A stretch of 64,000 nt of DNA from Micromonospora mirobrigensis (GCF_900091555.1 NZ_FMCX01000001.1:62001-126000), one strand, 5' to 3'. Counted from the first letter of the stretch, positions 8,884 to 16,947 are shown. Made by a program: numbers and translations. Notes: a model not told the origin generated them from the sequence alone.

Positions 8884-9614
8884 CGGGTGACCTCCGCGGG
8901 GGTGGCGGCCGGGGTCGGCCGGGGCAGGATCAGGGTGGGGCGGGCGGGGACGGCGGCCGGGTCGGCGAGCCGGTGCTCGACGGCGGCGCTGCCGGGTTCG
9001 ACGGCGCGGGCGCTGGCCACGACGGCGTACCCCTGTTCGGCGAGGCGGGCCATCGCGGCCCAGAGCCAGGCCCGCTCGGGGGCGTCGGAGCCGCTGTCCA
9101 CGTCGTCGGCGACGATCAGCTTGGGTCCGCTGAGGGTGGCCAGGACCAGGCCGAGCACCTGGCGTTGCAGCGGGGTGAGGTCGCGGCCGCGGGTGTCGGG
9201 GTCGAAGGGGACGTCACCGGTGAAGCCGGCGCCGGAGATGGCGGTGGCGAAGGCGTCCCGCCGGTAGGCGCGGCGGGCGCGCACGGCGGCGACGGGGACC
9301 AGTTGCCGGCGGCGGCGGGGCACCGGACCGAGCAGCAGCAGGCGTTCCTGGATGTGCTCGCCGACGGTGAGCGCCGGGTCGGGTTCGTGCACCCCGGCCA
9401 CCTGGCCGAGGGCGGCGGACCCGTGCCGCAGCACCCGACCCTCGCCGACCGGGAAGCGCCCGGCCAGGGCGAGCAGCAGCGAGGTACGTCCGCTGCCGGG
9501 TGGCCCGGTGATCGCGTGCAGCTCGCCCTCGGCGGCGGTCAGGTCGACGTCCCGGAACACCCAGCCCCGGCGGGTACGCAGTCCCAGCCCGCTGGCCTCC
9601 ACGACGACGCTCAT
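8880..9614 (-). CDS. Divergent ABC-type ATP-binding protein, partner of the YhgE-like permease
   Basis: About 244 residues. The fold is recognisable as an ABC ATPase, but the key motifs deviate. The P-loop reads GPPGSGRTSLL (Arg instead of the invariant Lys), the signature position reads LTPLQRQ rather than LSGGQ, and Walker B reads LIVADDVDSG (Asp in place of the catalytic Glu). It ends in an ATGA overlap with the permease gene. GTG 9617 and ATG 9614 are adjacent start candidates; a GGGGGAG ribosome site sits immediately upstream, unusually close. It is probably the cytoplasmic energising or regulatory subunit of the YhgE-like system. Whether it hydrolyses ATP is open; I believe the GxGRTS variant is shared by actinobacterial relatives rather than being a sequencing fault. 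Confidence 0.8.
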   Translation of the reverse strand: MSVVVEASGLGLRTRRGWVFRDVDLTAAEGELHAITGPPGSGRTSLLLALAGRFPVGEGRVLRHGSAALGQVAGVHEPDPALTVGEHIQERLLLLGPVPRRRRQLVPVAAVRARRAYRRDAFATAISGAGFTGDVPFDPDTRGRDLTPLQRQVLGLVLATLSGPKLIVADDVDSGSDAPERAWLWAAMARLAEQGYAVVASARAVEPGSAAVEHRLADPAAVPARPTLILPRPTPAATPAEVTR

Positions 9615-9629
9615 CACTCCCCCAACTAA

Positions 9630-9643
9630 ACTGACTGGTCAGT
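9630..9643. promoter_or_regulatory. Probable TetR operator, 6-2-6 palindrome
   Basis: ACTGAC-TG-GTCAGT is a perfect inverted repeat 16 bp upstream of the ABC ATPase start, in an AT-richer stretch that should hold the leftward promoter. Its length and ACTGAC/GTCAGT half-sites fit TetR-family operators. The operon ends in a TetR gene, so autoregulation is the simplest reading (inference). Confidence 0.7.
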
Positions 9644-9732
9644 ACAAAAACATGCTCAGCATAGTCCCCGGTGTCCCGTTCACCTCAAGCCGGACGCACG
9701 TGACCCGCCCCACCCCACCCGGGCGGGGCGCC

Positions 9733-10572
9733 TCAGAAGAGGACGGTGGCCAGGGTGCCGACCGGGCGGAAGCCGCAGCGGGCGTAGACCCGGCGGGCCG
9801 GCACGTTGAAGTCGTTGACGTAGAGGCTGACCGTGGGGGCGACCCGGATCAGCGCGTCACGGACCACGGCCGCCATCGCCGCGGTGGCGATCCCGCGCCC
9901 ACGCCACTCCGGGGCCACCCAAACCCCCTGGATCTGCGCGGTCCGCCGGGTCACCACCGCCAGCTCCGCCTTGAAGACCACCCTGCCGTCGACGAACCGG
10001 GCGTACGCCCGACCGGCGCGGACCAGGTCGGTGACCCGCCGCCGGTAGCCCCGCCCACCGTCCTCGGCCAGCGGCGAGACGCCGACCTCCTCGGTGTACA
10101 TGGCGACCGCGGCCGGGAAGAGTCGGTCCACCTCACCGGTGCGAACCGGCCGCACCTGCGGGTCGGCGGGCAGCTCGGGCGGCCGGTCGGCGGCCAGCAG
10201 CGGCTGGTTGGCGCGCACGTCCCGGGCCGGCCCCCAGTGCCCGCGCAGCCGGTCCCAGAGGCCGAGCACGGCGTCGGCCCGGCCGACGATGGAGGAGCAG
10301 AGGCGCTCCTCCCCGGCCAGCAGGTCGGCGTACGCGTCGACGGCCGGCTCCGAGGCCAGCACCGGGGTGAGGTTGCCACCCAGCCAGCAGATCGACTCCA
10401 GGTTGCGCCGGTTGCCGTACCCCAGGATCCGGCCCTCGGCCCGCCACCAGGCCAGCCCGCGCGCGGCGATCCGCTCGGCGACCTGCGCACCCGCGTACGG
10501 ATCGCGGTCGAGCAGCCGCTCCACCGCGCGGCGCTCCGACTCCCCGAGTTGCCGTACCGGCACCGTCAACAC
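9733..10572 (-). CDS. GNAT family N-acetyltransferase with N-terminal DUF4081 domain
   Basis: About 279 residues from GTG 10572 (VLTVPVRQLGESERRAVE...). The first half (DPYAGAQVAERI..., then YGNRRNLESICWLGGNLTP) matches the DUF4081 domain. The second half is a GNAT fold with the acetyl-CoA pyrophosphate loop WRGRGIATAAM and the C-terminal motif NVPARRVYARCGF. The natural acceptor is unknown. Position supports the call: in Mycobacterium a DUF4081-GNAT gene follows ispG, as here (recalled gene order). An open extension upstream to 10683 is compositionally non-coding in appearance. Exact start uncertain between GTG 10572 and TTG 10569. Confidence 0.85.
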   Translation of the reverse strand: MLTVPVRQLGESERRAVERLLDRDPYAGAQVAERIAARGLAWWRAEGRILGYGNRRNLESICWLGGNLTPVLASEPAVDAYADLLAGEERLCSSIVGRADAVLGLWDRLRGHWGPARDVRANQPLLAADRPPELPADPQVRPVRTGEVDRLFPAAVAMYTEEVGVSPLAEDGGRGYRRRVTDLVRAGRAYARFVDGRVVFKAELAVVTRRTAQIQGVWVAPEWRGRGIATAAMAAVVRDALIRVAPTVSLYVNDFNVPARRVYARCGFRPVGTLATVLF

Positions 10573-10697
10573 GGCTACCAGCCTGCCAGACGAGCCGACC
10601 GCCCGGCGGCCGGACCCGGGGACCGCCGGTGCCGGGCGGTCCGGGAACGCGCCCGGCTGGCCCCGGCCGTCGGACGGCAGCACATCCCCCGCGCGCC

Positions 10698-10769
10698 CTT
10701 TCGAGCTGATGACGTGGACGGATCAGGCCGGGCGCGCGACGTGAGTCGTCCGCGTCATCAGCTCGAAAG
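10698..10769. repeat. Long hairpin element with 17-bp perfect arms
   Basis: CTTTCGAGCTGATGACG (10698-10714) is repeated in exact inverted form at 10753-10769. Pairing continues inward for about five more base pairs after one wobble, leaving a loop of about 24 nt. It lies between the GNAT start and the ispG terminator. It looks like a dispersed intergenic repeat of REP type; function unknown. Confidence 0.75.
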
Positions 10770-10795
10770 CACCCGGGCCGGTGGCCGCGTACGCG

Positions 10796-10830
10796 AAAGG
10801 GCGGCCTCCCACCGGGAAGGCCGCCCTTTT
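10796..10830 (-). terminator. Rho-independent terminator of the dxr-rip-ispG operon
   Basis: The GC-rich stem AAAGGGCGGCCT / AGGCCGCCCTTTT starts 13 bp downstream of the ispG stop codon. Read leftward the hairpin is followed by Ts (CCTTT), and read rightward by TTTT, so it could work in both directions. Confidence 0.85.
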
Positions 10831-10842
10831 CGGACGTGAGCG

Positions 10843-12024
10843 TCAGTGCACGGTGACGGTGGCGCCGGGGACGAGGTCGCGCAGCTCCTCGGGGATCTCC
10901 GCGCCCATCTCGTCGGCCAGCCGCAGCGCCTCCTCGATCAGCGTCTCCACGATCTGCCCCTCGGGCACGGTCTTGATGACCTGGCCCTTGACGAAGATCT
11001 GCCCCTTGCCGTTGCCGGAGGCGACACCCAGGTCGGCCTCGCGGGCCTCACCGGGGCCGTTCACCACGCAGCCCATGACGGCCACGCGCAGCGGCACCGG
11101 CAGCCCCTCCAGGCCGGCGGTGACCTCCTCGGCGAGCTTGTAGACGTCGACCTGGGCCCGGCCGCAGGACGGGCAGGAGACGATCTCCAGGCCGCGCTCG
11201 CGCAGGCCCAGCGACTCGAGGATCTGGTTGCCGACCTTGATCTCCTCGACCGGCGGGGCCGACAGCGACACCCGGATGGTGTCGCCGATCCCCTCGGCGA
11301 GCAGCGCGCCGAAGGCGACCGCCGACTTGATGGTGCCCTGGAAGGCCGGGCCGGCCTCGGTGACGCCCAGGTGCAGCGGGTAGTCGCACTGCGCGGCCAG
11401 CTGCCGGTACGCCCGGATCATCACCACCGGGTCGTTGTGCTTGACCGAGATCTTGATGTCCCGGAAGCCGTGCTCCTCGAAGAGCGAGCACTCCCACAGC
11501 GCCGACTCGACCAGCGCCTCGGCGGTGGCCTTGCCGTACTTGGCGAGCAGCCGCTTGTCCAGCGAGCCGGCGTTGACGCCGATCCGGATCGGCACGCCCG
11601 CGTCGCCGGCCGCCTTGGCGATCTCCTTGACCTTGTCGTCGAACTGGCGGATGTTGCCCGGGTTGACCCGGACGGCCGCGCAGCCGGCGTCGATCGCGGC
11701 GAAGACGTACTTGGGCTGGAAGTGGATGTCGGCGATCACCGGGATCTGCGACTTGCGGGCGATCGCGGGCAGCGCCTCCACGTCGTCCTGCGACGGGACG
11801 GCGACCCGGACGATCTGGCAGCCGGAGGCGGTCAGCTCGGCGATCTGCTGGAGGGTGGCGTTGACGTCGGAGGTGAGGGTGGTGGTCATCGACTGCACCG
11901 AGACGGGCGCTCCGCCACCGACCGGCACCGAGCCGACCATGATCTGGCGGCTGGCGCGGCGCGGGGCCAGCGGCGGGGGCGGTACGGCCGGCATACCGAG
12001 ACTGATCGAGGTCACTTCAGGCAC
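10843..12024 (-). CDS. ispG: 4-hydroxy-3-methylbut-2-enyl diphosphate synthase (IspG/GcpE)
   Basis: 393-residue cytosolic [4Fe-4S] enzyme of the MEP pathway, converting MEcPP to HMBPP. The cluster ligands are visible as SCPSCGR (two Cys, near residue 282) and [10 protein letters not shown] (third Cys plus the Glu, near 318). The N-terminal barrel begins [19 protein letters not shown]. The GTG start at 12024 directly abuts the rip stop codon (TGA then GTG), which indicates translational coupling. Third gene of dxr-rip-ispG, ending at a strong terminator, so two MEP-pathway enzymes are co-expressed with the membrane protease between them. Confidence 0.97.
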   Translation of the reverse strand: MPEVTSISLGMPAVPPPPLAPRRASRQIMVGSVPVGGGAPVSVQSMTTTLTSDVNATLQQIAELTASGCQIVRVAVPSQDDVEALPAIARKSQIPVIADIHFQPKYVFAAIDAGCAAVRVNPGNIRQFDDKVKEIAKAAGDAGVPIRIGVNAGSLDKRLLAKYGKATAEALVESALWECSLFEEHGFRDIKISVKHNDPVVMIRAYRQLAAQCDYPLHLGVTEAGPAFQGTIKSAVAFGALLAEGIGDTIRVSLSAPPVEEIKVGNQILESLGLRERGLEIVSCPSCGRAQVDVYKLAEEVTAGLEGLPVPLRVAVMGCVVNGPGEAREADLGVASGNGKGQIFVKGQVIKTVPEGQIVETLIEEALRLADEMGAEIPEELRDLVPGATVTVH

Positions 12025-13275
12025 TCACCTTGAGAAGAGCGTGATCGGGTTGATGACGTCCGCGGTGATGGTCAGCAGCGTGAACGCGCCACCGATCAGG
12101 ATCACCGCGTACGTGAGGGGCATGAGCTTCAGGTAGTCGACGCGGCCGGGGTCGCGGCGGCCGATCTTCGCATAGAGCCAGGAGCGGGCCCGCTCGAACC
12201 AGGCGATGGCGATGTGGCCGCCGTCGAGCGGCAGCAGGGGCAGCAGGTTGAACACGCCGATGAAGAAGTTCAGCGACACGAACAACATGAAGAAGAGGTA
12301 CCAGGCGTTGTTCTCCACCGCCTCGCCGCCGAGCCGGCTGGCGCCGACCACGCTGATCGGGGTGTCGACGTCCCGCTCGCCGCCGGTGATGGCGGTCCAC
12401 AGGGCGGGCACCTTCTGCGGGATGCGCTTCATCGCCTCGTACGTGCCGACCGCCATCTGGCCGGTGTAGTCGGCGGTGGCGCCGAACGCCCCGACCGGCC
12501 CGTACTCGACCCGGGCGGGGGTGCTGAACCGCGGGCCGACGCCGAGCGCGGCGACCGGCCCGACGGTGCCCTTCGGGTCGTCCAGCGGCGGGCGCTGGGT
12601 CTGCGCCAGCACGGTGCTGGTGGTGCCGGGCTGGCCGTCGCGGACGTACCCGATCTCGGCGCGGTCGCCGGGCTTGACGGCCCGCAGCGCGGTGAGCAGG
12701 TCGCCGTAGTTGGCGACCGGCTTGCCGTTTAGCGAGGTGATCCGGTCGCCGTCGCGCAGCTTCGCCTGGGCGGCCGGGCTGGCCGGGTCGCTCGCCGTGC
12801 ACTCCCGCGCGGTCGCCTCGGGCACCACGCACGGGGCCAGCGCGATCACCGCCGGCTCCTGCCGGGCCTGGGTGTCGGTGGACGGGAACTTCGGGTTGGG
12901 CAGGCCCACCGAGACCGCCATGATCCAGAGCGCGACCAGGGCGAGGGCGAAGTGGGTGATCGAGCCGGCGGACATCACGATCGTCCGCTTCCAGACCGGG
13001 TAGCGCCACATCGCGCGGGGCTCGTCGGCCGGGTCGACGTCGTCGTCCTGCGGCGTCATCCCGACGATCTTGCAGAAGCCGCCGAGCGGGACGCCCTTGA
13101 CGCCGTACTCGGTCTCGCCCCGCTGGGTGGACCAGAGGGTCGGGCCGAAGCCGACGAAGTATTTGGTGACCTTCATCCCGAAGGCCTTGGCGGTGGCCAT
13201 GTGCCCCGCCTCGTGCAGGCTAACCGAGATGAGGATCGCGAGGGCGAAGAGCACCACCCCGAGCAGGTACGCCAT
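12025..13275 (-). CDS. rip1: Site-2 intramembrane zinc metalloprotease (RseP/Rip1 type)
   Basis: 416 residues, polytopic. The zinc-binding motif HEAGH lies in the first membrane helix (residues 21-25), and the second ligand motif NLLPLLPLDGGH lies near residue 348. Between them is a PDZ-like domain (around 150-260, with DPASPAAQAKLRDGDRITSL). Family members cut anti-sigma factors or other membrane substrates within the bilayer; M. tuberculosis Rip1 sits in the same dxr-rip-ispG arrangement. ATG 13275 overlaps the dxr stop by one base (TGATG), and the mature start [18 protein letters not shown] makes sense as a membrane helix. Substrates here cannot be inferred from the sequence. Confidence 0.95.
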   Translation of the reverse strand: MAYLLGVVLFALAILISVSLHEAGHMATAKAFGMKVTKYFVGFGPTLWSTQRGETEYGVKGVPLGGFCKIVGMTPQDDDVDPADEPRAMWRYPVWKRTIVMSAGSITHFALALVALWIMAVSVGLPNPKFPSTDTQARQEPAVIALAPCVVPEATARECTASDPASPAAQAKLRDGDRITSLNGKPVANYGDLLTALRAVKPGDRAEIGYVRDGQPGTTSTVLAQTQRPPLDDPKGTVGPVAALGVGPRFSTPARVEYGPVGAFGATADYTGQMAVGTYEAMKRIPQKVPALWTAITGGERDVDTPISVVGASRLGGEAVENNAWYLFFMLFVSLNFFIGVFNLLPLLPLDGGHIAIAWFERARSWLYAKIGRRDPGRVDYLKLMPLTYAVILIGGAFTLLTITADVINPITLFSR

Positions 13276-14486
13276 CAAGCTCCTTCCACCGAACCCGCGA
13301 TGATCTCCTGCGCGTGCGCGCGCGCCCACGACTCGGCGGCGAGCACGTCCTCGACGGTACCTGGTTCGGTGAAGTCGGGAGCGTCCTCCAGCACCCGTTC
13401 CAGGGTGTCGACGATGGCGAGGAAGGGCAGCCGCCCGGCGACGAACGCCGCGACGCACTCCTCGTTGGCGGCGTTGTAGATCGCCGGCCGGCAGCGCCCC
13501 GTCTCGCCGGCCGCCTTGGCCAGCGCCACGGCCGGGAACGCCGCGTCGTCCAGCGGGGCGAACTCCCAGGTGTGCGCCTTCGTCCAGTCCACGCCGGCGG
13601 CGGCGTCCGGCACCCGGTCCGGCCAGCCCAGCGCCACCGCGATCGGCAGCCGCATATCGGGCGGGCTGGCCTGGGCGATGGTGGAACCGTCGACGAACTC
13701 GACCATCGAGTGGATCACCGACGTCGGGTGGACCATCACGGTGATGTCGGCGTAGGGCACGTCGAACAGCTCGTGCGCCTCGATCACCTCAAGGGCCTTG
13801 TTGACCATGGTGGCGGAGTTGATCGTGATGACCTTCCCCATGTTCCAGGTCGGGTGGGCGAGCGCCTGCTCGGGGGTGACCTGGGTCAACTCGTCGCGGC
13901 TCCGACCCCGGAAGGGACCGCCACTGGCCGTGACGATCAGCCGCCGCACCTCGCCGTGCGAGCCGGAGCGCAGGCACTGCGCCAACGCGGTGTGCTCCGA
14001 GTCGACCGGGACGATCTGCCCCGGCCGCGTCACCGCGGCCCTGACCAGGGGGCCGCCGGCCACCAGCGACTCCTTGTTGGCCAGCGCGAGGGTACGACCA
14101 GCACCCAGCGCGGCCAGCGTGGGAGCGAGGCCCAGCGAGCCGACCACCCCGTTGAGCACGATGTCGCAGGGCCACTGGGCCAGCTCGGTCATCGCGTCCG
14201 GGCCGGCCACGATCTTCGGGATCTTGAAGTCGCCGGTGGCGTACCCGCGGCGGCTGGCCTCCGCGTAGAACGCCAGCTGGAGGTCCTGGGCGGCGGAGGC
14301 CCTGGCCACACCGACCGCCTCGACGCCCAGCTCCAGGGCCTGCGCGGCGAGCAGTTCCACGTTGCCGCCGCCGGCGCCGACCGCGACCACCCGGAACCGG
14401 TCCGGGTTGCGCCGGACGATGTCGATGGCCTGGGTACCGATCGAGCCGGTCGAGCCGAGCAGCACGAGGTCTCGGGGAGATGTCAC
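13275..14486 (-). CDS. dxr: 1-deoxy-D-xylulose-5-phosphate reductoisomerase
   Basis: 403 residues. Second enzyme of the MEP pathway, converting DXP to MEP with NADPH and a divalent metal. The N-terminal dinucleotide-binding motif is [11 protein letters not shown]; the metal/substrate region [13 protein letters not shown] lies near residue 160, followed by SGGPF and the [16 protein letters not shown] segment typical of Dxr. Start GTG 14486 is the only in-frame option near the family start; the ribosome site is weak. First gene of the dxr-rip-ispG operon and convergent in layout with nothing immediately upstream; a 43-bp gap separates it from the Uma2 gene on the same strand. Confidence 0.97.
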   Translation of the reverse strand: MTSPRDLVLLGSTGSIGTQAIDIVRRNPDRFRVVAVGAGGGNVELLAAQALELGVEAVGVARASAAQDLQLAFYAEASRRGYATGDFKIPKIVAGPDAMTELAQWPCDIVLNGVVGSLGLAPTLAALGAGRTLALANKESLVAGGPLVRAAVTRPGQIVPVDSEHTALAQCLRSGSHGEVRRLIVTASGGPFRGRSRDELTQVTPEQALAHPTWNMGKVITINSATMVNKALEVIEAHELFDVPYADITVMVHPTSVIHSMVEFVDGSTIAQASPPDMRLPIAVALGWPDRVPDAAAGVDWTKAHTWEFAPLDDAAFPAVALAKAAGETGRCRPAIYNAANEECVAAFVAGRLPFLAIVDTLERVLEDAPDFTEPGTVEDVLAAESWARAHAQEIIAGSVEGA

Positions 14487-14529
14487 GGGGTCATTCTGCC
14501 CCGGCGGTGCTGTGCGCCCGCTGGGAGCC

Positions 14530-15177
14530 TCAGCCCTCGCCGTCCGCCTGCTCCTCGGCCTGCTCCTCGTCCTGGTTCTCGGTCTCCTGCTCGTCGAGCA
14601 GGTCGGCCGGGTCGACGGAGAAGGCGAAGGGCTGGTGCATCACGAAGGTGGTGCCGGCGGCGGCCGCCGACACCGGCTGGTACTCCCCCTCGAGGAGCTC
14701 GTAGAGCGCCATCGCCGGAACCCGGTTCCGAAGGTCGACGCGGAGGAAGAACGGCACACCGGCGGCTGCGTACTGGCGGGGGCGGTCGATCACGTCCTTG
14801 CGCCGGTTGCCCGGCGACACGATCTCACCGAGGAGCACCGCCTCGGCGATGTCCATCGCCGCCCGACCTCCGCCGGAGGAACGGAGAACGGCAATGTCAG
14901 GGATGAACAAGTCATCACCCGAGACGATGTTGACCTCGTGGTAGAGCCACAGCTTGGCTCGTCGGGCCGCCTGCTTGAGCAGGTAGGCGAGATCGAGCTC
15001 GGCGTTCTGGTGGTCAAATCCGGCATGTGGTGTCACGATCACGCTTCCGCTCAGGACCTCGACCTTGGGACCGTTGGTCTCCGGCAACAGGTCGAGGGCG
15101 AGCTGGGCGGTCCACGGCTCGTCGCGCCAGCGCAGCACGTCGAACGACGGCTCGGTCGGCTCCGGCATCTGCGTCAC
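14530..15177 (-). CDS. Uma2-family (DUF820) putative restriction-endonuclease-like protein
   Basis: 215 residues. Matches the Uma2/DUF820 family, a PD-(D/E)xK nuclease fold. The visible core is [12 protein letters not shown] followed by [19 protein letters not shown] and the [11 protein letters not shown] strand, giving the D...E-x-x spacing of the fold. The C-terminus is a strongly acidic tail ([19 protein letters not shown]). The GTG start at 15177 overlaps the stop of the upstream XRE gene (GTGA), indicating a coupled two-gene unit. Uma2 genes are abundant in actinomycetes and cyanobacteria with unproven function; pairing with a small DNA-binding gene makes a toxin-antitoxin-like or defence role possible but unproven. 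Confidence 0.85.
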   Translation of the reverse strand: MTQMPEPTEPSFDVLRWRDEPWTAQLALDLLPETNGPKVEVLSGSVIVTPHAGFDHQNAELDLAYLLKQAARRAKLWLYHEVNIVSGDDLFIPDIAVLRSSGGGRAAMDIAEAVLLGEIVSPGNRRKDVIDRPRQYAAAGVPFFLRVDLRNRVPAMALYELLEGEYQPVSAAAAGTTFVMHQPFAFSVDPADLLDEQETENQDEEQAEEQADGEG

Positions 15178-15464
15178 GAGGCCAGGCGTTGGGTCGGGCC
15201 GGCGGATCGGACGCCGTCGTCGGTCCGGTTGATCTCCGACCACACGGCGTCGAGGGAGATGCCGAGGACGTCGGCGATCGCGGCGATGGTGGGGAACGCG
15301 GGGGTGGCCACCCGACCGGACTCGATCTTTCGCAGGGTTTCCGGCGACACGCCGGCGTCCAGCGCGGTGAGCAGCATCGAACGCTCTCCCCGCGCGCGAC
15401 GCAGGAGGGCGCCGAGGCGCTGCCCGCGTTCGACCTCCGCGGGGGTGAGTGGCAACCTGACCAT
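15174..15464 (-). CDS. Small XRE-family (Cro/C1 HTH) regulator paired with Uma2
   Basis: 96 residues, almost entirely a lambda-repressor-like HTH: LTALDAGVSPETLRKIESGR is the helix-turn-helix, and TIAAIADVLGISLDAVW is helix 5. The ATG at 15464 lies 7 bp downstream of a TAGAAT -10 box, so the mRNA is probably leaderless. It is coupled to the downstream Uma2 gene by a 4-bp overlap. Direct repeats in its promoter are candidate binding sites for itself. Confidence 0.88.
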   Translation of the reverse strand: MVRLPLTPAEVERGQRLGALLRRARGERSMLLTALDAGVSPETLRKIESGRVATPAFPTIAAIADVLGISLDAVWSEINRTDDGVRSAGPTQRLAS

Positions 15465-15471
15465 GGCCCGT

Positions 15472-15502
15472 ATTCTAGTACCGGGATAGCATGGCCGGGA
15501 TA
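15472..15502 (-). promoter_or_regulatory. Leaderless promoter and candidate operator for the XRE-Uma2 pair
   Basis: On the minus strand TAGAAT (15477-15472) is a good -10 hexamer, 7 bp before the XRE ATG. Two direct repeats read CCGGGATA on the plus strand at 15481-15488 and 15495-15502, 14 bp apart (TATCCCGG on the minus strand). They cover the -35 region and the divergent start region of the methionine aminopeptidase gene, where a regulator could control both sides. Confidence 0.55.
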
Positions 15503-15528
15503 CTTATTGGTCGTGAGTGAGGCGTCGC

Positions 15529-16299
15529 GTGATCGAGATCCTGAACCCCACCCAACTGCTGCGCGCGAGGGAGACCGGCGCCCTGGTCGCCGGCATGCTC
15601 CAGACCCTGAAGAGCCGCGTCACGGTGGGCACGAACCTGCTCGACATCGACCGGTGGACCCACGAAATGATCACCGAGGCCGGGGCGACCTCCTGCTACG
15701 TCGACTACGAGCCGTCCTTCGGGCGCGGGCCGTTCGGCCACTACATCTGCACCTCGGTCAACGACGCCGTCCTGCACGGCCTGCCGCACGACTACCAGCT
15801 CGCCGACGGTGACCTGCTCTCCCTCGACCTCGCCGTCAACCTGGGCGGAGTCGTCGCCGACTCGGCCATCAGCTTCATCGTGGGCGACACGCAGCCGCCG
15901 GAGAGCGTCGCGTTGATCGACGCGACGCAGCGCGCCCTGCGCGCCGGCATCGCCACGGCCGGTCCCGGCGTGCCGGTCGGCGACATCTCCCACGCCATCG
16001 GCACGGTCCTGCGCGAAGCGGGCTATTCGGTGAACACCGAGTTCGGCGGGCACGGCGTCGGCTCGACGATGCACCAGGACCCGCACGTGTCGAACACGGG
16101 TCGGCCGGGCCGCGGCTTCCGGTTGCGCCCCGGCCTGCTGCTGGCCCTGGAGCCGTGGGTGATGGCGGACACCGCCGAACTGGTCACCGACGCCGACGGC
16201 TGGACGCTGCGCAGCGTGACCGGCTGCCGTACGGCGCACAGCGAACACACCATCGCCATCACCGACGACGGAGCCGAGATCCTCACCCTGCCCGCGTAA
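15529..16299 (+). CDS. map: Type I methionine aminopeptidase (M24 family)
   Basis: 256 residues. Removes the initiator Met from nascent proteins; pita-bread fold with two metals. Expected ligands are present: the Asp pair in LDLAVNLGGVVADSAISF, the His of GHGVGS, Glu of LALEPW and Glu of AHSEHTIAI. The loop after GHGVG reads TMHQDPHV rather than the common HEEP. GTG 15529 (VIEILNPTQLLRARETG) is preferred, with GTGAGG six bases upstream; GTG 15517 is the alternative. This is probably one of several map paralogues in the genome, because it lies in an accessory region divergent from the XRE-Uma2 pair rather than beside ribosomal genes. Confidence 0.88.
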   Translation: MIEILNPTQLLRARETGALVAGMLQTLKSRVTVGTNLLDIDRWTHEMITEAGATSCYVDYEPSFGRGPFGHYICTSVNDAVLHGLPHDYQLADGDLLSLDLAVNLGGVVADSAISFIVGDTQPPESVALIDATQRALRAGIATAGPGVPVGDISHAIGTVLREAGYSVNTEFGGHGVGSTMHQDPHVSNTGRPGRGFRLRPGLLLALEPWVMADTAELVTDADGWTLRSVTGCRTAHSEHTIAITDDGAEILTLPA

Positions 16300-16350
16300 C
16301 CGCCTCGGTCGGGCCGCCCGCGCTAACCGATGCGGCGGTCGACTCCGAAT

Positions 16351-16391
16351 CTTGGACACTTTCCGTTCGCGGCGAACGGAAAGTGTCCAAG
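16351..16391. repeat. Near-perfect 41-bp palindrome
   Basis: CTTGGACACTTTCCGTTCGC (16351-16370) and its exact reverse complement (16372-16391) are separated by a single base. Such a structure extrudes as a hairpin of about 18-19 bp. It sits 52 bp after the map stop and directly at the point where the vapC-like remnant on the minus strand loses similarity. It could be a terminator for map, a protein-binding site or the scar of a mobile element. Confidence 0.85.
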
Positions 16392-16533
16392 ACCGGCCAC
16401 ATCCTGCGGACTCGGCGGCCGGGGACGCCGCTGGCTGGCGATCCGCAGCCCTGACGAGGCCGGTCGGTCTGGTCACAAGCCGGCCAGGGAGAATCGGGGA
16501 CGCCATGTCGGTCTCCAGGACGACAAGGCTCAC
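16392..16533 (-). pseudogene. Truncated PIN-domain (VapC-like) toxin remnant
   Basis: The reading frame starts GTG 16533 as VSLVVLETDMASPILPGRL, which matches the first strand and helix of PIN-domain RNases (typically LVVLDTDVAS...). Similarity stops after about 25 residues, and the frame then runs through Pro/Ala-rich sequence into the palindrome at 16351-16391. The first catalytic Asp of the family appears as Glu. The remainder of a normal PIN domain of about 130 residues is missing, so the toxin is almost certainly inactive. Its GTG overlaps the stop of the upstream antitoxin-like gene (GTGA), the normal arrangement of a VapBC pair. Identification rests on a short match. Confidence 0.55.
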
Positions 16534-16715
16534 GCGGCATCCGAGCGCCTGGACGAATACAGATCGGCCAAGGACTCATCGAGTTCCTCGTCCGACTCGA
16601 TGAGATGTGGGCAGCTCAGGTCGCCAACCGAGTCGACCGGTCCGGCGCCCTGCCGCCGCGCCAACTCAGCCGCCGGCACATGCCCGGACGTCGGCCACTC
16701 AGACTCGGTGTCCAT
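16530..16715 (-). CDS. Small antitoxin-like protein, orphaned partner of the PIN remnant
   Basis: 61 residues from ATG 16715: MDTESEWPTSGHVPAAEL then ARRQGAGPVDSVGDL and an acidic end ESDEELDESLADLYSSRR. This ARRQG...SDEELDEFLADLY pattern is what I recall from small actinobacterial genes located directly upstream of PIN-domain toxins. The 4-bp overlap with the PIN remnant supports that. No strong ribosome site is visible. If expressed it would be an antitoxin without a functional toxin. Confidence 0.6.
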   Translation of the reverse strand: MDTESEWPTSGHVPAAELARRQGAGPVDSVGDLSCPHLIESDEELDESLADLYSSRRSDAA

Positions 16716-16740
16716 AACAGAGGCGGCCGGTGGTTCCGGG

Positions 16741-16947
16741 TCAGTGGGGTCCGGCGAGGCGGCCGGTAGCGGCGGCGTGGGCGAAGGCCCTCCAGGCGGC
16801 GGGCGGGAAGGCGAGCACCGGGCCGCGGCGGTCCTTGCTGTCGCGTACGCCGACCACGCCGGGCAGGTTGGTGGCCACCTCGACGCAGGTGGCACCGCCG
16901 TTGTCGCTGCGGGTGGACTTGCGCCAGACCGCGCCGGTCAGGTCCAT
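16741..16947 (-). CDS. DUF397 domain-containing protein
   Basis: 68 residues (MDLTGAVWRKSTRSDNGGA, then CVEVA, then GVVGVRDSKDRRGPVLAF). This is the complete DUF397 signature W-K-S-S-x-S...CVEVA...VRDSK. Such proteins are encoded beside Scr1-type XRE regulators in actinomycetes and act as their small partners, in several cases with antitoxin-like or developmental roles. The start overlaps the end of the XRE gene by 10 bp, so the two are coupled. Confidence 0.92.
   Translation of the reverse strand: MDLTGAVWRKSTRSDNGGATCVEVATNLPGVVGVRDSKDRRGPVLAFPPAAWRAFAHAAATGRLAGPH

Noticed and set aside
15475..16533. A 352-codon minus-strand gene continuing from the PIN-like start through map
   Set aside because: After about 25 residues the frame is antisense to the well-supported map gene and has shadow composition; only the short remnant is kept.
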